Below, piece by piece: positions 20,001 to 26,785 of a stretch of 64,000 nt of DNA. The stretch comes from CAG-791 sp963655255. GTDB taxonomy: Bacteria; Bacillota; Clostridia; Lachnospirales; Lachnospiraceae. The stretch's first letter is position 1, and the number at the start of each line of letters is the position of its first letter. A model generated the notes under the pieces. The model saw only the letters and a list, made by a program, of their open reading frames with translations. It made no database searches and had not been told where the DNA came from. The stretch spans positions 81,809-145,808 of the forward strand of contig CAVKEB010000003.1 in NCBI GenBank assembly GCA_963655255.1, given 5' to 3'. Made by a program: the position numbers and the translations under genes.

Positions 20001-20372
20001 GCAGCAGGCAACGAAATCCAGATAGATGGAAAGGTTCTCCAGACAGAGCATTGCCACTTCCATTCCCAGCTTCCTGCCGGAATGTGCCGCCTGGTTTCCA
20101 CTCCTGCGGATATAGCTCATCCGTTTCCAGATATCCGGGCCGACAATTTCCCGGAAATCTTCGGCATCCATCAGATTCTGAAGATTGTCCTGATAAGGGA
20201 GCTCCAGATCCTTATCCACGGAATACATCCACTTCACCGCGAATTCCATTGCCCGGCGGCAATTGATAATGCACGTTTCCGTATCAATCAGGACAATCCG
20301 CTCCGCCGCAATTGCCACATCCGCAAAGCTCTTGAATTCCGGTATGTTCTTCAGATAATCAAAGTTCGTCAT
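17025..20372 (-). CDS. hsdR: Type I restriction enzyme, R subunit (HsdR)
   Basis: 1115 residues. It has an N-terminal DUF4145-like helical domain (about 1-130), a coiled coil rich in Lys/Glu (about 145-205) and a nuclease domain around 210-330 with YADYVLYDD and AVIEAKR (the D...ExK cleavage motif). The translocase has Walker A K383 in ATGSGKT, DEAH at 478-481 and GLTATP, then a helicase C domain with QMIGRGTR, and a C-terminal helical part binding the methylase. GGAAGGG lies seven bases before ATG 20372. It translocates DNA and cuts unmodified targets with HsdM and HsdS. All catalytic motifs are present, so it looks active. Confidence 0.96.
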   Translation of the reverse strand: MTNFDYLKNIPEFKSFADVAIAAERIVLIDTETCIINCRRAMEFAVKWMYSVDKDLELPYQDNLQNLMDAEDFREIVGPDIWKRMSYIRRSGNQAAHSGRKLGMEVAMLCLENLSIYLDFVACCYSSHYEEHVFNPQLILDRKERIRQNQKDAREKEEQLQKKQEELAEKELDLQKLMKENASLKEALSKRREEQQSSYVPKPLDLSEYRTRKLYIDSMLRDAGWTEGKDWLNEVALPGMPNKSGVGYADYVLYDDTQRPLAVIEAKRTCADLARGRQQAKLYADLLEKQYGRRPVIFLTNGFETRILDGQYTERKCAAIYSKRDLEKWFNLQKMRTSLKSVTVDKKIAGRYYQEAAIKAVCSSLDEKKRRKALLVMATGSGKTRTVIALCKILLDHGWVKNILFLADRNSLVTQAKRNFVNLLPSLSCTNLVEEKDNTAAHCVFSTYQTMIGCIDSVNDENGKKLFTCGHFDLVICDEAHRSIYNKYQDIFHYFDAPLIGLTATPKDEIDKNTYAIFDLENGVPTYGYELAQAVRDGYLVDYVSVESSLKFIENGIVYDDLSEADQEAYEETFENGEGKIPESIASSALNEWVFNKDTIRKVLHILMTKGLKIDYGQKIGKTIIFAKNHKHAERILDVFHQEYPNLPSDFACVIDNQTAYAQSAIDEFSDAGKLPQIVISVDMMDTGIDVPEILNLVFFKKVMSRAKFWQMIGRGTRLCPGLVDGEDKSKFYIFDFCGNFEFFRMNKGRPTANMIALQGAVFHLKFELSYKLQDLNYQTERLKAYRKALVEQMASAVRQIPRDNFAVRQHIRYVDQFSSEEGYRALTFEDTLLVKDEVAPYILPEDEDASAVRFDALLYGLELAYLDGKKYVRGRTDLMKKVSSVASVANIPEIQAQSDLIEKVLHTDYVDQAGVDDFEEMRKRLRGLMKYIQKIGPIYDTDFEDEILSTEWKEAELDNDDLKNYKAKAEFYVRQHPDTLAIAKLRTNQPLTQADVRSLEEILWKEVGTRQEYEAEYGQVPLGEFVRSIVGLDMNAAKEAFSTYLSDTNLDSRQIYFVNQIVEYIVHNGMLKDFSVLQESPFTDRGSIVEVFTDTSVWMGIRGVIEKINANAVA

Positions 20373-20486
20373 GTTTCGACCCTTCCTGCAACTCTGAATG
20401 TCTCCTTGATATTCTTTCGCTATTTGAGATAGTGTTCAAATCTGTTTTCCAGCCTGTTTAAAGCCGCACCTACCGCCTGAAACAGT

Positions 20487-20600
20487 GACTTGGGTAGCAG
20501 CTTGGGTAGCAGCTTGGGTAGTCATGCTCGATTACATTCCACGCCGCTTATATTCAACCGCTACGGTCTCTCCGATTGCCAGAATTTATTTATCCATAAT
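20487..20600 (-). pseudogene. Possible remnant of an AlbA_2-type (RecG-like) DNA-binding protein, with 12-bp tandem repeat
   Basis: In the gap between hsdS and hsdR, the minus strand reads ILAIGETVAVEYKRRGM then stop, resembling the start of AlbA_2 domain proteins. After it comes a short frame MTTQAATQAATQVTVSGG, whose threonine-glutamine repeats resemble the C-terminal linkers of the same proteins. The DNA behind it is three copies of a 12-bp unit (GCTTGGGTAGCA on the plus strand, 20486-20522). This would be an internal deletion product. The match is from memory of family patterns and is weak. Confidence 0.3.
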
Positions 20601-20617
20601 CCCGTTGCATCACCGCA

Positions 20618-21763
20618 TTAAACAGCTTTTCGTTCAAGGCGGAAAATTTTCAGAAATTTTGATTTGTTGACTTGATTGACAAAGTCGGCAAATTGTTCTT
20701 GCAGAATAATAGGCGGTACTGGAAGAATCAAACCACCAATTTTGTTTACACTCAATGTATTTAATCCCGATGTTGATACAGATTTACTTATTATTTGTTG
20801 TCTTCCTTCTTGTGACATAAAATAAAACAAAGCAAATTCTGGAATTATTGTTCCAACGCCAAAACGTGCCTTAATTAAATGATTTTGATGTAATATCGGA
20901 TTGATGCTTCCATCCCAAATAGCCACTCTTCCAATTTGTTCAATACTTCCATTTCCCTCAACGAAGAGCAAATCCCCCTTCTGTAATAACGTCTTATCGA
21001 TTTCTTCTTTTCTTATGCCAATTTCCTGAATCTCATTCAAATCTAATCGATTAAAAAAAACATTTGCTACCCGAAGATATGGCATTTTCAAATTAAATGC
21101 TTCTCTTTTAGAATTTTTTGTAAGACCACCAGTAATAGTCGCAAGTTCTGATAACGGTCTGCCGCCTTCTTTTATCCAATCCCTAAACATCTCGACAAAT
21201 CGGGCTTTGACAAGGTTGTCCAGTTTTTGGAGTTGCTGCTGACGCATTCGAATAATATTGACTGTTTTATCCAACTGCTTACATATATTAATTTGATCTT
21301 TCAGACCTATCTCCATCACTTCATAGCTAGACACATAGTTATCTATTTTCAGATTATGAAGCCCCGTTGTTTTATTTTGAAATATTCGTGTTCCCCCTTT
21401 TTGATAATTAGCAAGAAGGGAATAGAACACATACCTTGGATACCAATGAGTTTGATCTTTAACTCTCAACAATCCCGTAAAGTTGTTAAAAAGATATGTG
21501 TTTTCTGGCCCATCAAAATAAACCACTCGTCCTACAGGTTGCTTATCACTTCCACCAGATTTCTCAATGATGATATCCCCTTTTCGAAGGTATTTATTTT
21601 CGACTTTTTTATTAATGGTCCTTGTAACCACATCCCTGTAATCAATAATTCCTTCATTCGTGAAATTCGTTGTTCTAAGGACCGGAATTCCTGTTCCATC
21701 AACATCTTCCTCACCCCATTCTCCTGAAAGAGGTTTTCCTGTAATTTCAATCAACTTTGCCAT
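20618..21763 (-). CDS. hsdS: Type I restriction specificity subunit (HsdS copy 1), 3' frameshifted
   Basis: 381 residues with two target recognition domains separated by a central helical conserved region (QLQKLDNLVKARFVEMF, about 185-205). It lacks the normal C-terminal end. After VNKSK the frame reads FLKIFRLERKAV and stops, whereas another frame continues with ALNEKLFNAVMQRDYG, which is the usual HsdS ending. One extra base in the A/T runs near 20643-20660 would explain this, so the second conserved helix is damaged. It is clearly AT-richer than hsdR. It shares short identical blocks with the second hsdS at 24447-25580: 22 bp upstream of the start, 16 bp in the central region and 15 bp near the end. 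Confidence 0.9.
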   Translation of the reverse strand: MAKLIEITGKPLSGEWGEEDVDGTGIPVLRTTNFTNEGIIDYRDVVTRTINKKVENKYLRKGDIIIEKSGGSDKQPVGRVVYFDGPENTYLFNNFTGLLRVKDQTHWYPRYVFYSLLANYQKGGTRIFQNKTTGLHNLKIDNYVSSYEVMEIGLKDQINICKQLDKTVNIIRMRQQQLQKLDNLVKARFVEMFRDWIKEGGRPLSELATITGGLTKNSKREAFNLKMPYLRVANVFFNRLDLNEIQEIGIRKEEIDKTLLQKGDLLFVEGNGSIEQIGRVAIWDGSINPILHQNHLIKARFGVGTIIPEFALFYFMSQEGRQQIISKSVSTSGLNTLSVNKIGGLILPVPPIILQEQFADFVNQVNKSKFLKIFRLERKAV

Positions 21764-21794
21764 GTCTCATCCCCACAAATCCGAATTTTGCCAT
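21747..21794 (-). other. Leader mini-ORF overlapping the hsdS copy 1 start
   Basis: A 15-codon frame beginning MAKFGFVGM, starting 31 bases before hsdS and ending 17 bases inside it. The same frame beginning (MSKFGFVGMM) precedes the other hsdS. It may be a translational-coupling leader, or simply part of a 22-bp repeat shared by the two genes (21767-21788 and 25586-25607). Confidence 0.3.
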
Positions 21795-21879
21795 TGAATA
21801 TTTCGTAATATGAGGTTCATTTTCTGAATTGGCATATACCGCCAACTTCTGTGGGGACTTTGACCTCCCTGTTCACTCT

Positions 21880-21955
21880 ATGCAATGTATCTCTAATGCA
21901 ATAGCTTCACTTTGTTCTGATTGACAATCGCATATTGCATCGTTGTGTCAATCTT
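21880..21955 (-). pseudogene. Remnant of a tyrosine recombinase 3' end
   Basis: The minus strand reads KIDTTMQYAIVNQNKVKLLH, stop, RYIA, stop, against QIDTTMQYAIVNQNNVKLSHQRYIA at the end of the intact recombinase. DNA identity with 22236-22310 is roughly 84 percent by eye and includes a run of more than 20 identical bases. A stop codon interrupts the tail. The remnant and the intact 3' end form direct repeats flanking the rhuM fragment. Confidence 0.8.
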
Positions 21956-22241
21956 GGTTTTTCCTTCCCCCTGAACTTTTGTCGGAAAAATCGACAGAAG
22001 CCTCATCTAATTCTCCTGAAGCAAGAATATTTGTAATATGCTCACTTACTGTAGCATGCTTAACGTCAAACAATTCTTCCATTTGCTTCTGTGTTAACCA
22101 AACAGTTTCCTGTTCAAGATTTATTTGAACTTCAATATTAATATCGCCATCGGTAAATAATACTATTTCATCCAATATTTTCCTAAGACATATGCCGTCG
22201 GCTTCTACCGAGATCTTGGTTGATTTGTTTGCTCTATGCAA
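21948..22241 (-). pseudogene. RhuM-family protein, N-terminal fragment
   Basis: 97 codons from a TTG overlapping the recombinase stop. From LDEIVLFTDGD it matches the start of virulence RhuM family proteins (INIEVQINLEQETVWLTQKQ, MEELFDV, HITNILASGELDE), which normally have about 300 residues. Homology stops after SSGGRK, where the frame runs into the recombinase remnant and ends. So only about the first 75 residues survive. The true start may be the TTG at LDE, preceded by AGGA. Function is unknown, and loss of the C-terminal part makes activity unlikely. Confidence 0.7.
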
Positions 22242-23202
22242 TATATCTCTGATGCGATAATTTCACATTGTTCTGATTGACAATCGCATACTGCATTGTT
22301 GTATCAATTTGAGAATGGCCCAACAATTTCTGCACCTGTTCGATTGGCATTCCCTTGTCAATTGCACGAGTGGCCATCGTTCTGCGGAATTTATGCGGAT
22401 GTATTTTCTCCAATTGAAGTTTCTTCCCCAGCTGCCGGATTCTTACTTCAACGCCGCTGATCTTAAGCCGTTCATGTGGACTATCCAATGTAACAAATAA
22501 GGCAGGATTATCATCTGTTCGTCCCTGCAGGTATTCTTTCAGATGCATTTTGGCCTTCGCGTCAAAATACACCTTCCTTTCCTTATCGCCTTTTCCAAAT
22601 ACAACACACTCTCTCGATTCAAAGTTCACATCTGCCCGGTCCAGTCTCACCAGTTCACCGACACGAATACCCGTGGAATACAGAAGGTCTACCATCGCCA
22701 GATCCCGAATATCTGTGCATGCATCTCGAATCAGCTCTATTTCCTCATCAGAAATCGTCTTCTTCACCACTTTGGCTGATTTGATTTTGTGAATTCTCCG
22801 CATCGGACTTTTAAGGATATAATCCTCTTCCTCCAACCAAGAGAAAAAGCTGGACAGGTTCCGCCTGATATTATCCAAAGTAACATTCCCACAATCATTT
22901 TTCTTCTGGTACTCTACCAGGTAAGTTCGAATCTTCTCTGTCGTCACCTTGCGAAGTGGCTCTGTCAGCTTGCCCAGGAACTGTTCAATCGTAACCTGAT
23001 AATATGCCACTGTTCTTGCCGAACAGCCCTCCATCCTCTTTGCGTCGACAAAATATTTCAGATATTCCTCATTTGGTATTGTGTCCTTTGATGCCTCTCC
23101 CTCTGCCAAATGTTTCAATAGCGTCTGCTGTAATACGCGCAACTGCGTCGCCGACAGAACATCTGCCATTTCATTGATGATTGCAACAATTTTCTCTTCC
23201 AT
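22234..23202 (-). CDS. Tyrosine recombinase/integrase linked to hsdS
   Basis: 322 residues, XerC/D-like. It has an N-terminal SAM-like core-binding domain (about 60-150) and a catalytic domain with TGIRVGELVRL (Arg I), HPHKFRRTMATRA (His/Arg II), LLGHSQIDTT and catalytic Y305 in MQYA. The H-K-F-R-R box replaces the commoner H-x-L-R-H form, as in hsdS-associated recombinases. ATG 23202 has GAGGAG 11 bases upstream; the longer frame lacks support. Its place between two hsdS genes, with broken hsdS and recombinase pieces on both sides, suggests it shuffles specificity segments. No phage genes are near. Confidence 0.9.
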   Translation of the reverse strand: MEEKIVAIINEMADVLSATQLRVLQQTLLKHLAEGEASKDTIPNEEYLKYFVDAKRMEGCSARTVAYYQVTIEQFLGKLTEPLRKVTTEKIRTYLVEYQKKNDCGNVTLDNIRRNLSSFFSWLEEEDYILKSPMRRIHKIKSAKVVKKTISDEEIELIRDACTDIRDLAMVDLLYSTGIRVGELVRLDRADVNFESRECVVFGKGDKERKVYFDAKAKMHLKEYLQGRTDDNPALFVTLDSPHERLKISGVEVRIRQLGKKLQLEKIHPHKFRRTMATRAIDKGMPIEQVQKLLGHSQIDTTMQYAIVNQNNVKLSHQRYIA

Positions 23203-23316
23203 ACTGGCACAACTCCTCTCTGTTATACCAGCATCCTTCTCCACCACCAACTCTCTCTTCGAAATAACGTTCTGAAAGTCGTGCAATATCTCATTTATTG
23301 TGCTTCTTACGGTTCA

Positions 23317-23470
23317 TTATCCAAAGTATTTTTGCATCAGGCTATCAAATAGTGTTTGCATTTCATTCAAAAAACTTTCAATAACGGATTTTGGCATCCT
23401 CTTGATTGCACGTATGGCCATTGTTCTGCAGAACTTCGCAAACATCAAATTATGCATCCTGGTGTATAAC
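23317..23470 (-). pseudogene. Fused remnant: recombinase fragment joined to an HsdS C-terminus
   Basis: The minus strand reads FAKFCRTMAIRAIKRMPKS, which matches HKFRRTMATRAIDKGMP of the recombinase, and then continues in frame into an HsdS tail ending LFDSLMQKYFG and TAA (23317-23319). This matches the end of the HsdS at 24447 (LLFDSLMQQYFG). The junction lies at about 23395-23400. It is direct evidence that a further hsdS copy existed here and that recombinase and hsdS sequences were joined. Confidence 0.75.
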
Positions 23471-23491
23471 TTGACGTTTACCATTTATCGC

Positions 23492-23953
23492 CTATATCAT
23501 CTTCTGTTGTTTATAACAATCAAAAATGTAATTAGGATTTTCATAATAAACACTGCTATTATAATCATCAATTTTAGGACTAATAAAAGAATTATATACT
23601 TCTATCAGCGCCTCAATGACTTCGATTTTCTCCTCTTTTGCGACCATTTTAATCAAACGCTTATACACTTTACCGATGTCCCAGTGCGAAGGCACAGAAT
23701 AGCCACAAGCTGCTATATTATCAAATTTTCCCGGAATTATATTAGCATCATTAATAAAATACTCGCTTACTGCATCAATGTTATCGCAATGGTATACATC
23801 CGCAAGTTCGTAAATTTTACTGATTCTGTCTTTTCCAAGCTTATTCACCACTTCTGATCGAATGTTTTTCGTCTTACGCGCAATATATTCAATTAAAGAA
23901 CACGTAAAGAAAAGATTGTTGTCTTCTTGTGATTCTCTCCCTTTACCAGCCAT
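23492..23953 (-). CDS. Conserved partner protein of a DUF3990 gene, possible antitoxin
   Basis: 153 residues, mostly alpha-helical by composition, with no signal peptide or membrane segment. It starts at ATG 23953, overlapping the stop of the DUF3990 gene by one base (TAATG), so the two are translationally coupled. I recall similar proteins (LFFTCSLIEYIARKTK, IYELADVYHCD, YEVP or YSVPSHWDIGKVYKRL) beside DUF3990 genes in Bacillota. The antitoxin role is an inference from pairing and gene size, with no DNA-binding motif visible. It is AT-rich like its partner. Confidence 0.6.
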   Translation of the reverse strand: MAGKGRESQEDNNLFFTCSLIEYIARKTKNIRSEVVNKLGKDRISKIYELADVYHCDNIDAVSEYFINDANIIPGKFDNIAACGYSVPSHWDIGKVYKRLIKMVAKEEKIEVIEALIEVYNSFISPKIDDYNSSVYYENPNYIFDCYKQQKMI

Positions 23954-24414
23954 TAACGCACCTCTTCAAAACCTCTATATGTCAAACACTTTAATGCCTC
24001 TTCTGTACAGAATACAATTTGATGTGTTGGATATTTGAACTTTGCCAAAACCCAGAACTGCTCTCTTGTTATGGTTCCATCAATATAATCAGATACATAA
24101 TTATATATCTGGTCATCAGCCATAGCACCAATCACAATATCGTAATCATGAGGTTGACCGCTTCTGCATGCAACAATAAAATCCAGCCATTCTTCTGTCA
24201 TTTCTTTAAATTCCAATACCTTTAAACCTGATGGAATCCTTACATCATATATTGATACGATTTTGGTATTGTAGCGTCTCGCCCACCTCTGTGCCTGTTC
24301 CTTTATAATAGTGCAATAAAAACCAACTCCAAAATCCTTTGTATTCTTATTTGCCCGTATCTCCGGCTTTTCAACTGTCTGATATCCGCCGTGATATACT
24401 GTCATCAACGCCAT
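23953..24414 (-). CDS. DUF3990 protein, putative ADP-ribosyltransferase-fold toxin
   Basis: 153 residues matching DUF3990. The start MALMTVYHGGYQTVEKPEI carries the YHGG pattern, followed by TKDFGVGFYCT and QAQRWARRY, layouts that suggest an ADP-ribosyltransferase-like fold. Family members occur as two-gene units with a small partner, consistent with toxin-antitoxin or abortive-infection action. ATG 24414 has AAGGGG seven bases upstream. It sits 32 bp after hsdS copy 2 on the same strand, so it may be expressed from the restriction operon. Enzymatic activity is not demonstrated by the sequence. Confidence 0.7.
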   Translation of the reverse strand: MALMTVYHGGYQTVEKPEIRANKNTKDFGVGFYCTIIKEQAQRWARRYNTKIVSIYDVRIPSGLKVLEFKEMTEEWLDFIVACRSGQPHDYDIVIGAMADDQIYNYVSDYIDGTITREQFWVLAKFKYPTHQIVFCTEEALKCLTYRGFEEVR

Positions 24415-24446
24415 ATGCTTCCCCTTTCAGGTACATTTTAAGAATC

Positions 24447-25580
24447 TTATCCAAAATATTGTTGCATCAATGAATCAAACAATAACTGCGTTTCTTCTAA
24501 TGCCTTTTGCACTGCAACTTTTGATTTGTTGACACCCTTCGTAAAGGCAACAAATTCACTTTGAAGACCTATTGGCGGGATAACAAGTACCCTTTGCTTC
24601 AGTGAATTAAACTCAATGTTATCAGCTGTTACTGCTCGTACTCCTGCCAAAATATCTTTTTCATGCATTTTTAGTTGTATAGCCATAAATCGTGCAATAA
24701 TTTTTTCGTTTGGCACGAAAGCTTTAAGATCTTGATTAATCGTCACTGGAACTGCATTTACCGCTACGGGCAACGTATGCTTTAGAATACCGCTTCGAAT
24801 AACCATAATTACTGAATTAGTTGGAATCACTTTTGCCGTACTATTATCAACACCAAGCCCGTTTATCTTAATCTGGCTATCATATAAGATATCCGTTTTC
24901 ATATCTTTTGATGATATCCATGGGATTTCTGCATTCTCATAATATTCAGGATGAGATTTAGCAGGAGTGCCACCTCCGATAATGTCTTTGCAAATATCTT
25001 CAATGCGTGCAGTCTCCCAATTTCTATCATTGTTTACTGTATTCCCAAACATTTCAACAAATCGGGCTTTGATAAGTTCGTCTAGTTTTTGCAACTGAAG
25101 CTTACGAAATTGGATTACCGCATATATCTTTTCCAACGTCTCAGCGCATTTCACCTGCTTTTTCAATGATATATTCGGCACAATTGTCTCTTCTAACACA
25201 CTACGCCCTATGGCTTTAAACGTGCTCCCAGTTCCCTTATCATTAAATTCGTCATTCTTAGACTTCAAAAGCCAGAAGATGAATTCAGAAGAGACCTTCG
25301 ATTTATCAGGCGTCAACGCTGCCAATCCTCGCCCAATACAGCATTCTTCTTTTGCATAGTTCAGCGCACCAATCGGTGCCCTGACTGAAATTAAAATATC
25401 ACCTGGCATTGCCATTTTAGTTGGTGTCGAACACCATTTTCTAGTAACAGGATATCTTTCTCCGAAATCTGCATTTCCTTGAAAAAACGGAACACCATTT
25501 CCCTCATCATTGTAACTATTTGAATCCGGTGACTGTCCCATGTTGATGGCACATACATCCTTTAGCATTACATATTCCAT
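24447..25580 (-). CDS. hsdS: Type I restriction specificity subunit (HsdS copy 2), intact
   Basis: 377 residues, full length, with two target recognition domains, a central conserved helix (LQLQKLDELIKARFVEMFGN, about 165-185) and a complete C-terminal helix ending LFDSLMQQYFG. The start follows immediately after the stop of a 10-codon leader frame (TAGATG), itself overlapping the end of the HipA-like gene, so translation is likely coupled. It defines the DNA sequence recognised by the methylase/nuclease. The recognition domains differ strongly from those of copy 1, so the two would give different specificities. It is AT-rich. Confidence 0.95.
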   Translation of the reverse strand: MEYVMLKDVCAINMGQSPDSNSYNDEGNGVPFFQGNADFGERYPVTRKWCSTPTKMAMPGDILISVRAPIGALNYAKEECCIGRGLAALTPDKSKVSSEFIFWLLKSKNDEFNDKGTGSTFKAIGRSVLEETIVPNISLKKQVKCAETLEKIYAVIQFRKLQLQKLDELIKARFVEMFGNTVNNDRNWETARIEDICKDIIGGGTPAKSHPEYYENAEIPWISSKDMKTDILYDSQIKINGLGVDNSTAKVIPTNSVIMVIRSGILKHTLPVAVNAVPVTINQDLKAFVPNEKIIARFMAIQLKMHEKDILAGVRAVTADNIEFNSLKQRVLVIPPIGLQSEFVAFTKGVNKSKVAVQKALEETQLLFDSLMQQYFG

Positions 25581-25613
25581 CTACATCATCCCCACAAATC
25601 CGAATTTACTCAT
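25581..25613 (-). other. 10-codon leader mini-ORF directly before hsdS copy 2
   Basis: ATG at 25613 overlaps the HipA-like stop (ATGA). The frame reads MSKFGFVGMM and its TAG is followed at once by the hsdS ATG. The layout fits translational coupling. The coding start is shared with the leader of the other hsdS as part of a 22-bp identity. Confidence 0.35.
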
Positions 25614-26752
25614 CCCTCCAACAGGACTCGTGCTCTTCTTCGTACTTCTCTTTCAATCATTTCCAATCGGTTCGACGGCAGATTATATCTGGTTGCTCTG
25701 CGGTCAAACCGAAATTCCAGCATTTTTCGCAGCATCCTGCGGTGCCGCGGCTGCAAGATCTTTCCGGCTTCCTCGAAGAAATCATCATAGGCAATCGGCA
25801 GCTGGCTCTTCACATAGGAATCAAATGCCTCCTGATCATCCCAGAGATCTCTTCCGCCCAAACTGAACAAAGAATTTCCATGATCGAATAACGGAGCCGG
25901 TGCGGCAATCTGGTTGGTCCGGTTATCCACCATGACACCGAAGTTTCCATAATGCCGGTCCGTGTTACAAATGACGGCATCAAAGACAATCATGTCATCC
26001 AGGGCATCGGTGAATCTCTCTCCCAAGTTCTCATAATAGAAACGCACCGCTCTCATCCCGCCCTCTGTGACCAGCTCACCAATTGGAATATAGGAATACT
26101 CCTTGCTCGTAAACAGTTCACATTTTGAGCACAGTGTTTTCTTCAAATCTTTGGTCAGTGAGTATTGGATCGCATGAACTCCCATCACTGTCGCAATCTG
26201 TGATGCATACAGTTCGGAGTAGGGTTCATATCCCGTGTTGCTGGCACCGGATGTGCCGCCCTTGTAGAGATATATTTTCCCACGGATTCTTCTCCAGCAC
26301 TTCGGGAGCATTCCATTGGTGGAGAATTCCGGGCTGGATGCCAGAGAAGAGCGCACATTGCTGCCATATCCGGTAAACGCAATCGCTGCCAGTATCTGGC
26401 TGAAGCGGTTGTCATACAGGTTCACTTCTGCAAAAGTATCTCCGGAGCCTTCGCGATCAACCCAATAACAGTCATTCAACGACAGCCCCTTGCACACGGC
26501 AATGATCCCCAGCGGCCGATTCACCGAAAGACCGGTTTTGGATAAAAGTGCGTCCACATACGCCCGGTTCTTCGGAATGGTCCGGTGACGCAGCCAGCGA
26601 TCCAATCCGCCCTCTGACAATGTCAGATTCAGGGGAAGAAACTTCTTTCCCTCTTCGTAAATCTGCAGATCCCGGATATTCGCGTCGCTCCTGTCCAACT
26701 CTGCCTCAAAGGACAATACTGCAGTATCAAAATGCTTCAGGATATATCGCAT
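25610..26752 (-). CDS. HipA-like (CtkA-type) protein kinase
   Basis: 380 residues. The C-terminal half has the HipA-type catalytic pattern: DAVICNTDRHYGNFG, with catalytic D265 and metal-binding N269, followed by APLFDHGNSL as the DFG-equivalent. An N-terminal domain (LNLTLSEGGLDRWLRHRTIP) is typical of the stand-alone HipA-like kinases found without a HipB repressor. No HipB-like helix-turn-helix gene is adjacent. GGAAGGTGAG precedes the ATG. It lies inside the restriction operon between the hydrolase and hsdS. A toxin, defence or regulatory role is possible; the substrate is unknown. Confidence 0.8.
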   Translation of the reverse strand: MRYILKHFDTAVLSFEAELDRSDANIRDLQIYEEGKKFLPLNLTLSEGGLDRWLRHRTIPKNRAYVDALLSKTGLSVNRPLGIIAVCKGLSLNDCYWVDREGSGDTFAEVNLYDNRFSQILAAIAFTGYGSNVRSSLASSPEFSTNGMLPKCWRRIRGKIYLYKGGTSGASNTGYEPYSELYASQIATVMGVHAIQYSLTKDLKKTLCSKCELFTSKEYSYIPIGELVTEGGMRAVRFYYENLGERFTDALDDMIVFDAVICNTDRHYGNFGVMVDNRTNQIAAPAPLFDHGNSLFSLGGRDLWDDQEAFDSYVKSQLPIAYDDFFEEAGKILQPRHRRMLRKMLEFRFDRRATRYNLPSNRLEMIEREVRRRARVLLEG

Positions 26753-26785
26753 TTTCTCACCTTCCTGACACAGGTTCTGTACGAC

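Noticed and set aside
22234..23202. Prophage or integrative element carrying the recombinase
   Set aside because: No phage structural, replication, relaxase or conjugation gene is nearby, no tRNA attachment site is visible, and the recombinase is surrounded by hsd pieces.
20618..25580. Invertible hsdS cassette
   Set aside because: The two hsdS genes lie in the same orientation, and the shared blocks found are direct, not inverted. Exchange by other routes remains possible, so shuffling is reported but inversion is not.
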